From Azolla caroliniana (lineage: Eukaryota; Polypodiophyta), in the NCBI GenBank assembly GCA_043228905.1, contig JBHGNT010000010.1, forward strand, positions 12,276,001-12,340,000: 64,000 nucleotides of DNA. Direction: 5' to 3'. The position numbers and the translations under genes were made by a program. This document shows, one piece after another, positions 12,639 through 21,400 of this stretch (within the stretch, counting starts at the first letter, position 1; the number at the start of each line of letters is the position of its first letter). The notes beneath the pieces are model-generated. The model was not told where the DNA came from, ran no database searches, and was given only the letters and a program-made list of their open reading frames with translations.

Positions 12639-12650
12639 TGGTATTAGAGC
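12639..12650 (+). other. Primer-binding site (initiator tRNA-Met) of Copia-III
   Basis: TGGTATTAGAGC differs at one base from the canonical plant Copia primer site TGGTATCAGAGC. It is adjacent to the LTR end and is followed by GTGAGGGTTGA, as in Copia-I. Confidence 0.85.
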
Positions 12651-12659
12651 GTGAGGGTT

Positions 12660-13690
12660 GAAAATCCTATGTCGTCGACCGAAAGCGCTAAGTACAAAAG
12701 AAAACCTAACTTCCAAAAAAGAATAGGACGAAGAAAGAAAACCCCTGTTTTCCCGGTTTCCATTCCGGTTCTCCCCATGTCAGTCTTGGTTCTCCCCCTC
12801 AAGTGCAGCATGTCGAGATGTTGAAGACCAAGCATCTCCGAAAAATGCTGCAAATTGTCGGTCCCAAGTGCCTTCGTGAAGATATCGGCAACTTGACGAT
12901 CTGTTCGGACATACCAGAGGTCTACTTCACCGTTGAGGACCCGCTCGCGCACAAAGTGATAATGCTCTTCTATGTGCTTCGTCCGAGCATGGAACACAGG
13001 GTTCCTTGCTAGTTGCATGCTACTCATGTTGTCACCGTTTCTCATCGCAGGCCGGTTGGGAGTCGGGACGAAGCTTTAGGTTCCGGTCCAGGGGTGTGGA
13101 GAGTGGTCGGCAATCCGTCATGCTGAATTTGTATAGCATATTCAGCACATAGTGTTTCTGAGAGAGCAATATGCTGTTGGGGGTGTGGATCACTTCGATC
13201 TCGAGGAAGTAATGAAGGTCCCACAGGTCCTTCATTTCAAAAGCATCCGACAAATGGAACTTTACATGGCCGATTTCAGCAAGGCTGGGTCCAATGATGA
13301 ATGGACTATCCACGTATAACAAGATACATACCATACCTTTTCGGATGAACAACGAAGAGTCTGACTTTGAGGCGGCAAACCCCATCTTACGCAACCAATG
13401 CCTGATGTTCGAACTGTCAGCATTATACTTTACCTTGTACACCCACTTGCAACCAAGCGGTTTGCAATGTCGGAGAGTGTCAACCAGGTCCCATGTGTCG
13501 TTGGCATCAAGTGCTCGCATCTCTTCCTCCATTGCAACACGCCAATGTGCGTCCTTTGCCGCTTCTGCGTAGCTCTCCGGCTCACGCACCTCCGCCACTT
13601 TTGTCATGTACGCATAGTGATGTGCCATGTACTAGTTATAACCATACCGTTTGACAAGGTTCATCTGGCACATCAATCGACGCAGTTTCC
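12660..13690 (-). pseudogene. Copia-III pol fragment: RT joined to RNase H tail by internal deletion
   Basis: The minus strand encodes the start of the Copia RT region (YMAHHYAYM, ESYAEAAKDAHWR, GCKWVYKVKYN), then jumps to [17 protein letters not shown] and an LLYVDS active-site remnant in which the usual YVDD is changed. It continues through EMKDLWDLHYFLEIEV to DRNLKLRPDS. It then skips most of RNase H to ARTKHIEEHYHFVRERV and DRQVADIFTKALG. At least two internal deletions and stops make it inactive. On its right it is fused directly to a truncated LTR, and on its left to the inverted leader of the plus-strand LTR. Confidence 0.8.
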
Positions 13691-13696
13691 GTTACA

Positions 13697-14100
13697 CCGC
13701 ATAACAGTAGAGAATAAATACAAGTTTAATGGAAGCTTAGAATACACAGTACACGGGAGAGACAGAGAGAGCAGAACATCAAAGAAACTCAATTCAAAAA
13801 ATAATAACGCTTTGTACATACAATGTGCTTAGAGGGCCCTTTTATACAAGTCCTTACACGGACTCCCCGAAGTACTAACAAGTACTTCAATCTTCATACG
13901 AGCGACTGACACTAACTCCAAGAAATCCGCCTACGTACTAGGCTTAGATTGTAGACCTCTAACAGCCTACCGGTTACAATCCGATCTGGATACCAATCTG
14001 GACACCAATCCGGATACCTACCCAGTTCTCCGTTCCGGATATCGATCCGGATCTGGCTTATTCAGCCGATCTGGAACCGGTTGAGCTTGTCCGCTCAACA
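13697..14100 (-). repeat. Copia-III LTR, minus orientation, 3'-truncated
   Basis: Read on the minus strand it begins TGTTGAGCGGACAAGC at 14100, preceded by a polypurine tract (GAGGGGGAG). Its last 60 bases or so, as defined by the 12175-12638 copy, are missing. Coding sequence for RT follows at once, so the junction is a deletion or rearrangement. Confidence 0.8.
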
Positions 14101-14481
14101 CTCCCCCTCAAGCTCCACTTGAGGCCGGATCGTTGTGTTAGTGTTAGTGTTTGCCGGTCCTTTCCTCTAGCTCCACCTTGCGTCCTCCCACCTCGCTCGT
14201 GCTCCTCGACCGGTCCGGTTCTGCGCTACTCGATCTTCTCGGTCGGCTTGTCTACTCATAAGGCCCTTCTCAGCTCCTTTGCTGTTGCGACTTCGGCGCG
14301 TCTCGACTCATCGAATCCTCCGTGTCGGTGTCGACTTCCATTGCCTCCTCATCTGTTTAGCCTTTTGTTGATTCGGCTCCTCCGAATCGAACTCCTCTTT
14401 AGAATCGGCTACCTCCGATTCATTCCAACTCTTCTCTGAATTGGCTATCTCCAATTTTTCCTCAATCTTCAAACCCTTCAC
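14101..14481 (-). pseudogene. Copia-III C-terminal tail and polypurine tract
   Basis: The minus strand encodes a charged, low-complexity tail homologous to the end of Copia-I (54700-55182). Shared pieces are KGLMSRQADR and an ANSE...EVADS block, ending in the polypurine tract just before the LTR. Frameshifts are present. The upstream part of the same element lies right of Gypsy-I, beginning at 24826. Confidence 0.7.
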
Positions 14482-14497
14482 GACATCGGACCATGTT
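14482..14497. repeat. Target-site duplication of the cullin retrocopy (left copy)
   Basis: GACATCGGACCATGTT matches 24810-24825 with one mismatch (G/A). The two copies flank the cullin fragment, one on each side, as expected for LINE-mediated retroposition. Confidence 0.8.
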
Positions 14498-14800
14498 TTT
14501 TTTTTTTTCTAAACAAGATATCCTTCCATTAGTTTTAAGAAGCATGTCTGCTAAAAAATACAACCAATAGCTCAACGCTGTTGCTTCCAGCAACACCTTT
14601 GTTACAAAAGACTTCAAAAGCTTCCTTTAGAGCTTTGTGAAAGAGGGAATGATGTACAAAGCATTACTCACATATTGCAGATATTTATCATGCAATTCAA
14701 ACACATTTTGTAAAAATGCCAGGTCTAATCTAGTTACAACCTTCTTCTCAGCCTTTTTATTGCTTGCTATATCTTCTGCTTGCTTTACTAATGTCATTCC

Positions 14801-15219
14801 TGTTGTTCTCTGACCGGACAAGGCCTAACACAAGGTGTCACGGAGACACTTCACCAAAGGGTGATTACGGCATAGGATTATGACTCAACGATTACACCGA
14901 CCTAAGTAGGTTACACGATTAGAGCGCTTTTGTTAATTACACGCGTAAGATATAACAGTAAGTACAGAACGGAAATCAACACAGAAGTATAAACACCATA
15001 CGCTCTATTAATTATCCGCTGCGATTACAATGGGCTCCGGGCCTTTAAATAGGTTTCCGGTCCGTAGTACAAAACGGTGCCTATCGCACCTATTCGGGAT
15101 CCGTCCGGATCTGGAACGGCATACCGTTTCCAGTCCGTCCGTCCATACTATGCTTATTTACAACCATACTTAATTAATTCCTTCACTCCGTATTTTGGAC
15201 TCCTTGCCGGCCGGTAACA
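14801..15219 (-). repeat. Gypsy-I 3' LTR
   Basis: 419 bp with TG...CA ends. Nearly identical to 24341-24759. Flanked on its outer side by ATTCC. Confidence 0.95.
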
Positions 15220-15271
15220 CATGGCACGCCCGTGGGACAGTACCTTGTACGTCGAACCCTTCTCGGCCCCT
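15220..15271 (-). other. ORF3-to-LTR spacer with conserved hairpin motif at the polypurine-tract position
   Basis: Read on the minus strand this 52-bp spacer ends GGTACTGTCCCACGGGCG then TGCCATG, immediately before the LTR. It is not purine-rich. The same motif lies at the same place in Gypsy-II, Gypsy-III and the tandem array. GGTAC can pair with GTGCC around a TGTCCCACGGGC loop. A role in plus-strand priming is inferred from position only. Confidence 0.6.
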
Positions 15272-18200
15272 TCATTGTTCACCCAAATTGTCCAAAATAC
15301 TTTGTTCCAGAGTTTCCAATTGTTCTTCCGGTTGTGGTTGTTGCGGCTGTGCTTGCTGCTGCTGCTGTGGTTGCGGTTGGGACTGAGACTGCTCCGGCTG
15401 CTCTATAGGCGGCTGCTCCGTTTGTTTCTCTGACTCCGGCATCCCCGTTTGACTGCTTCCAGTCCGGTCTCCTTCCAGTAACGGTTCCTCATCACTGAGG
15501 TTGACCGTTACTGGTTCTCGTGCTTTCTCTTCCCGGATCCGGGACCTCTCGTAGCTTTCAAACTGGATCTGCGCCTCCAGCCTGTCGTCGTCCAGCTGAG
15601 CTACAAGTTGCCGGACTTGCCCTAGTTGGTCCTCTGCCAAGGCTTGAAAGTCTTCGGCCAGCTCATCTCTTATGCCGGTGAAGTCTTCGGAAGTCAGCAT
15701 ATAACAATCATCTCCCTCCTTCCGCCGGTTCTCTACGTCAGCCCGGAGCAATTGGAGTTCCGCCGCGTTCGGGGCCCACTTGGTCCACCATTTGACGGAA
15801 CCGTTGTCAATCAAGCTCTTGGTCTGGTTCAACCAGGCCCACATGATATCCTGGATGCGACTTGCTCCCATTTGCGCTCTACTTTCCACAACTTGTCGTT
15901 CCTCCTTCAACTGCTTGATGAGATTAGCCGTATCCTCCGCCTGCTCTCTGTAGCGCGTCAGCTGCCCTTGATATGTTGTTTGCAGCCTCTGCAGTACCTC
16001 CGCCGCTCTTTCTCTTTCCGCCTGCTCTCTGTAGCGCGTCAGCTGCCCTTGATATGTTGTTTGCAGCCTCTGCAGTACCTCCGCCGCTCTTTCTCTTTCC
16101 GCCTGCTGTTGCCTGAGGAGCTCTGTCCGAACCTTCTCCGCCTCTTCCAACCGTCTTCTGGTTTCCGCTTGTTCATTAGCGTATGCCGTTGCGCTCCGAT
16201 CAACTGCTTGCCGGAGCTCATCCGTCCGTTCCTTGTGCTCCGTTTGCAACCGTTTATACTCCCGGTGCAAGTGCTCAAATTCCTCCGTTTTTTGTTTGAA
16301 CTTGTCGTTGATCTGGCGATGGTTCCGGTCCTCCCGGTCCTTTAGCTGCCGGAGTTCCTCTTTCAGGCGCTCTACTTCTGTTTCGGCGTTTCTCCGGAGC
16401 CTGTCCTTCTCTTGCAGCATTTTCTCCTTCTCCTCCTTGAGCCGGTCGTACGCTTGGTGGCCTTTTCGTAAGCTCTCCTCGGCCCAGCGTAGATTCTCAG
16501 CAGTCTTTTTGAGTTCTGCCTCCACTGCCGTCTTCAACTCTCTTTCGCGGCTCCTCAGCGCTTCTTGGGCAGCTAGCTCATCCTTTAAGTCCGCAAGCTC
16601 TTGGGCTTGTGCCGCATTTCTCTCCGGAACAGTTTCCGTTGCCGGGGTCTGATTGCTATGTACAGGTTGATCTGACGCTTTATTCTGTACATTGCCCGGA
16701 GTCACCGGTGCTTGGACTTGTGTTGTCAAAGCCGATTGAGCCATTTCCCTTGTGACCCTGTCCAAGTCTTGTTCAAGGCTCCGGATTCTGGACCGGGCCG
16801 TCTCTAGATCTACGGTTGTGACGAGCAACCGTTCGTGGTGCGCTCTCTCCTCCGCCTCTATGTACTCGACCGCTCCGGCGATTTGCTCGCCTACCCACCG
16901 TAGCCACATGCTACTGGTGCCTTGCTGCTGTACTGGTCGGGTCGGCTCGTTCACTATGGAATTGTCTGGCCTGAGTGCCTGTATCTGCCGTTCTGGTTCT
17001 ACTCCTTGGCCGCTGTGTGTGCTGGCTGGGCTCGCCGGCTGTTGAGTTCCGGTTCTCGCCGTCTCCGGAGCCGTTGGAATGACTTCTTGTATAGAAGTCG
17101 ACAAGGCCGGTTCTATACGCACCGGTTCCGGTTCCTCCCTTGTGGTTTGCTCAGGTTGAGTTGGGGGCGTTTCTTCCTTTTGCGGGTCCGAACGCTCCCC
17201 CGCTGTCCCGGCAGTCCTACTTCTTGACCGTCGTTGGAGGTGCTCTACTGGCTCCTCCGTTTCCTCTTCCTGGGTAACGGCATGTATCTGTGCCGTCAAG
17301 GGTTCCGGTTCCTTCTGTCCCGGTCGCCGTATGGTTATCTTAACGGGTCGGACCGGTGACACCTCCTCCGGTTCTGGGAGCCGTTTCTTCCCTTTCGTCG
17401 CCTTCGACGCCAGCAGTTGCTGTCGTTTGGACGCGGGTTTCGAGGTGCTTCCTTCCGATAATCTTGGCCGCTTCTTTGGCTGGACGGTCTCGACCGGCGG
17501 CGCGAGCAATGTTATCCACTGAGCTACGGCATGCCACAGCTTCCGGCCCTCCTTGCCGTCCTTTCCTCGTACCGTGTCGATTGCCGCGCACAAACCGTCT
17601 GCAATCAACACCGGCCAATCCACCTTGATCCCTTCATAGGTGGCTATGATCATCCCTACCCGATTTTTTCGCATGACAGGGGGTCGGGGGTACATGTGGC
17701 TGTACTCATGGAGCACTTGAGCTATCTCCCTGAATAGCGGATCTTCGCCGCCCTGCGTTCGATAGCCTTTGCCGGCTAGAGAGTACTCACCGAAATATCG
17801 GATGAGTTGCTCCGAGGTTGGGTTATCGATCTGAAAAATACCTCCCTCCGGAAGGCCTATCAGCGCACGGATCGCTTCCTCGGTGATGACTTCTGTGTCG
17901 AGCTCCTTGATGACCCGGTCGGCTTCTTTGTGCGGTGGTGCCTCCATGATGGTCAAGAACCCATCCAGTCCGTGTTGCCTGAGCCATTTCCTGGCCGCTT
18001 CCGACAGCGTTTGTGGGTCCATGTCTGCTTCGAGGTCGAGGAAAGATGGCGAGGTAGAGTGGTGATGAGAGTGAGAGCGAGAGAGAGAGAGTTCCGAACG
18101 TGGGGGTTCTCTGAGTGCAGGTTCGCGTTTGCTAAGCTTCAACCGCCTTGGTGCTTCTGTGATTCTTGGCTCGCGAAATGAAAAGGTCTCCATGCGTTCT

Positions 18201-18322
18201 GCTTTTTCTCTGTGCGTCTTGGCGCCTTTTTCGAGCATGCGCACGTCGTGTACCAATTTAGTATTAAGTAATGTGGCGGCTCTTAAATGCCCACTACGTA
18301 CCTTTTCGCTCCTTGCTTTCAC
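15272..18322 (-). CDS. Gypsy-I ORF3: conserved N-domain plus long coiled coil
   Basis: An open frame of 1016 codons in sense orientation between integrase and the 3' LTR. The likely true start is the Met at about residue 100 (MDPQTLSEAARKWLRQHG), where similarity to other copies begins; the preceding 100 codons are basic and poorly conserved. Residues about 100-300 form a conserved domain with YFGEYSLAGKGYRTQGG and MIIATYEGIKVDWPVLI. Residues 300-480 are Pro/Glu/Arg rich. Residues about 490-960 form a heptad-like charged coiled coil, including an exact 27-residue tandem duplication. The end is Gln/Glu rich and closes with SILDNLGEQ. No signal peptide, membrane segment or catalytic motif is seen, so it is not an obvious envelope. 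The function is unknown; a structural or trafficking role is conceivable. It is separated from pol by about 100 bp, and its expression mode is unclear. Confidence 0.8.
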   Translation of the reverse strand: MKARSEKVRSGHLRAATLLNTKLVHDVRMLEKGAKTHREKAERMETFSFREPRITEAPRRLKLSKREPALREPPRSELSLSRSHSHHHSTSPSFLDLEADMDPQTLSEAARKWLRQHGLDGFLTIMEAPPHKEADRVIKELDTEVITEEAIRALIGLPEGGIFQIDNPTSEQLIRYFGEYSLAGKGYRTQGGEDPLFREIAQVLHEYSHMYPRPPVMRKNRVGMIIATYEGIKVDWPVLIADGLCAAIDTVRGKDGKEGRKLWHAVAQWITLLAPPVETVQPKKRPRLSEGSTSKPASKRQQLLASKATKGKKRLPEPEEVSPVRPVKITIRRPGQKEPEPLTAQIHAVTQEEETEEPVEHLQRRSRSRTAGTAGERSDPQKEETPPTQPEQTTREEPEPVRIEPALSTSIQEVIPTAPETARTGTQQPASPASTHSGQGVEPERQIQALRPDNSIVNEPTRPVQQQGTSSMWLRWVGEQIAGAVEYIEAEERAHHERLLVTTVDLETARSRIRSLEQDLDRVTREMAQSALTTQVQAPVTPGNVQNKASDQPVHSNQTPATETVPERNAAQAQELADLKDELAAQEALRSRERELKTAVEAELKKTAENLRWAEESLRKGHQAYDRLKEEKEKMLQEKDRLRRNAETEVERLKEELRQLKDREDRNHRQINDKFKQKTEEFEHLHREYKRLQTEHKERTDELRQAVDRSATAYANEQAETRRRLEEAEKVRTELLRQQQAERERAAEVLQRLQTTYQGQLTRYREQAERERAAEVLQRLQTTYQGQLTRYREQAEDTANLIKQLKEERQVVESRAQMGASRIQDIMWAWLNQTKSLIDNGSVKWWTKWAPNAAELQLLRADVENRRKEGDDCYMLTSEDFTGIRDELAEDFQALAEDQLGQVRQLVAQLDDDRLEAQIQFESYERSRIREEKAREPVTVNLSDEEPLLEGDRTGSSQTGMPESEKQTEQPPIEQPEQSQSQPQPQQQQQAQPQQPQPEEQLETLEQSILDNLGEQ
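15940..16101. repeat. Exact 81-bp tandem duplication inside ORF3
   Basis: Two identical 81-bp units (15940-16020 and 16021-16101) encode a 27-residue coiled-coil segment (ERERAAEVLQRLQTTYQGQL and following) twice. The in-frame length and identity show a recent expansion. Confidence 0.95.
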
Positions 18323-18417
18323 GTCCGTTCATACCTCGATTTTTAATGTTTTTTTTTATTTTTTATTTTTTATTTATTATTTATTATTATTTTTATTATA
18401 AATGACTGTATGTGATC
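18323..18417. other. AT-rich pol-ORF3 intercistronic spacer of Gypsy-I
   Basis: A 95-bp spacer, very A-rich on the minus strand (T/A runs at 18345-18400 on plus), between the integrase stop and the open frame of ORF3. No promoter or splice site can be assigned with confidence. Confidence 0.5.
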
Positions 18418-21400
18418 TTACACATCCGTAGGTCCCTTCGGACCCTTACCGTTTTCCTTACGGGTTGCCGTGTCTTCCTTCGCCTCTGCTACGGGTTCCC
18501 CGTCGTCTTTTTCTTCCCTCCGTACCGTTCCCGGTATAGTGCCGGTGGGCTGCATAAACGGGTTATTTGGCATCGGTCCTTTATAGGGCTTTAGTCTAAA
18601 TCCGTTGACCCACTTGCCTAGCACTTCACCGGCAAGTGTCCCTAACTGATAGGACCCGTTGTATTCCCGTGTCAGCCAATACGGGCCTGTCCATCTAAAC
18701 CGGAGTTTACCCGGCATCTTGCCCATCCTCGTTTGGAATACTAGCACCGGCTTTCCGATTTCGAACATCTTTTCATTACCTTTCCGGTGACGGTCAACGA
18801 ACGCTTTTCGTCGTCGTTGCTCCAGTTCCATGTGTAGGATGCTGGCCAGCCGTTGCTCCTCCAGTTCGCATAGTGCTGCTAGCCGCATTTCCTCTGACTC
18901 CTTTTCATTCAGCCGTTCCCGTAGTTGGATCCGTAAGCTTGGTACCTGAAATTCCACCGGCATGACCGCCTCTAAGCCGAACGCTAACCGGAACGGCGTT
19001 GTCCGGATACTTGTTTTGTATGTCGTTCGGTACGCCCATAGCGCGCTATGGAGCTTTGTATCCCAGTCCGTCCGGTTTTCATTGACGATTTTGCGGAGAA
19101 TGTTCTGGAGCGTTTTGTTGGTTGACTCTGCTAACCCGTTTGCTTGTGGGTAGTACGGTGTGCTCCGTTTATGGACCACGGCATAGAACGTTGTTAAGCT
19201 TTCAACTACCTGGCCGAGGAAGTGCCCTCCTTGGTCGCTGATTAATTCAATCGGACATCCATATCGACACCAAATGTTTTTGTACAGGAATTTTGCTGTG
19301 GATGACGCGGTGTTGTCTCTCAAGGCCTTAGCCTCCACCCATTTAGTGCAATAATCTGTTGCCACGATGACATAACGATTACCCGTTCTCATTGCCGGTG
19401 GCTTGAACGGTCCGACAAAATCCAACCCCCATTCTGGAATGGCTCTAGTGGAAGTACCGGTTGGTGTGGCATCCGTGCTTGCTCCGTAGGCTGGCCCATT
19501 CGTTGGCATAGGTCACATTCCTTAGCATACTTGACGGCGTCTTTTAACGTCGTGGGCCACCATAAGCCGCTCTGCCATACTTTCCTTGCCGTCGCTTCCC
19601 CGGCATAGTGTCCTCTGGCAACCCCACAGTGTGCTTCCCGTAAGATTACTTGTTTCTCGTCACTACGGACTGCCCGTCTCCATATTCCATCTGCTCCCTT
19701 GTGGTAGAGAGTGCCCCGTAACAGACAGAAATTGCAGCTCTGCACCGCCAGTCGTTTCCTCTCGTCCCGGTTCATTTCCTCCGGTGGCAGGCCCGTGCTT
19801 AGGAACTGGTGCATGTTTGTCAGCCACCTATCTTCTGATGCCACCATGTCGTCCGCTGCCGTTTCCGGGGTGATACGGAATAACTCTGCGTCCGGGAATT
19901 CATCCGATACTCCGTCGTCTGATTCTCCGGACTCTAACCGGCTCAGGTAGTCTGCTACGGCATGCTGGATACCGGGCCGGTGGAAGATCTCGAATTCGAA
20001 CTCCTGCAACAGCAAGGTCCAACGGGCCAACTTACCGGTCAGGGACGCCTTGGACACTAAGTACAGGAGCGCCGAGTGATCCACATGAAAGGAGAACTTC
20101 CTTCCCAATAGGTAATGACGAAACTTTGTTACACTGTAGATCATGCCCAGGGCCTCCCGTTCCGTTGTCGAATAGTTCTTCTCCGCTTGGGACAGCTTCC
20201 GGCTGGCGTAATATACCGGCCGGTACCATTTAGGCTCCGTAAGTTGCATTAAGGCGTTGCCGATAGCGATGTCGGAAGCGTCAACGAACACATGAAATTC
20301 CTTGCTCCAATCCGGAGGCTGCACGACGGGTGCTTGCGACAAAAGTACCTTCAGGGCATTGTATGCCTTATCCTCCGTATCCGTCCATTGGAACGGTGTC
20401 CGATGTACTGCGGTGTGTAATGGTGTAGCCAAGTCAGCCAAGTGACGGAGCATCCGGCTGTGCCACCGGATCTGTCCTAAGAATCGGCTTAGTGCTTTGG
20501 CCGTTTTCGGCGCCGGTGCCCCTAGTATCGCGTTTACTTTGTTCGGGTCGACCGCAATGCCCTCCTTACTTACAATGTGTCCCAGTAATATTCCACTTGA
20601 AACCCCAAAGATGCATTTTGCTGGGTTTAAGCTTAGCCGGTATAACCTACACTTTTCAAGGCATAACCGTAGGTGCTGCAAATGGTCTTTTTCCCGGCTA
20701 TAGACTGCAAAGTCATCCAGGAAAACCTGCATGAAGGCTGGAATGTATTCGCCGAAGATCTCCATGATGATTCGCTGGAAAGTTGCTGGTGCCGTTTTTA
20801 GTCCGAACATCATTACTACGGCCACAAACACCCCCCATTCGGTGACGAACGCTGTCTTCTCCTGGTCGTCAGGGTGCATCCGGATTTGATTGTATCCGCT
20901 GAACCCGTCTAAAAAGCTATAAACTTCATGGCCGGCGACGGCATCCAGTACTCCATCCGTGAACGGAAGAGGGAATGCATCCGTAATTGTGGCTGCATTT
21001 AGTTTCCTGTAATCTACACACACGCGGATTTTACCGTTCTTCTTTGGGACGACGACGATGGGGCTCAGCCACGTCGCTTTCTTTACCGGCCGGATGAAGC
21101 CCACTCTTAGGAGTTTGTCGATTTCCTCCTTCACTTTGGCGGCGTAGTTGGGGTTCATTCGGTAACGTCTTTGCGCCACTGGTTTCGCGTCCTTGCCTAA
21201 GTGGATCTGATGCTGATATAATTGAGGGTCCAGCCCTCGCATGTCTTCGTATGACCAGGCGAATACGTCGCGAAACTCCGTGAGAAGTTTGATCATCGCC
21301 GCTTTATCTTCCGGCTTCATTTCTTTGGCGATGTGTACCGGCTTTGATTCGTCCTTGCTTCCTAGGTTCACTTCGTCGAGCTGGGATGTTTTTACCCGTT

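Noticed and set aside
15626-16345. Plus-strand ORF of 239 codons opposite Gypsy-I ORF3
   Set aside because: It is the antisense of a coiled-coil frame, rich in Leu, Phe and Arg, with no family resemblance. The minus-strand frame is conserved in other elements.
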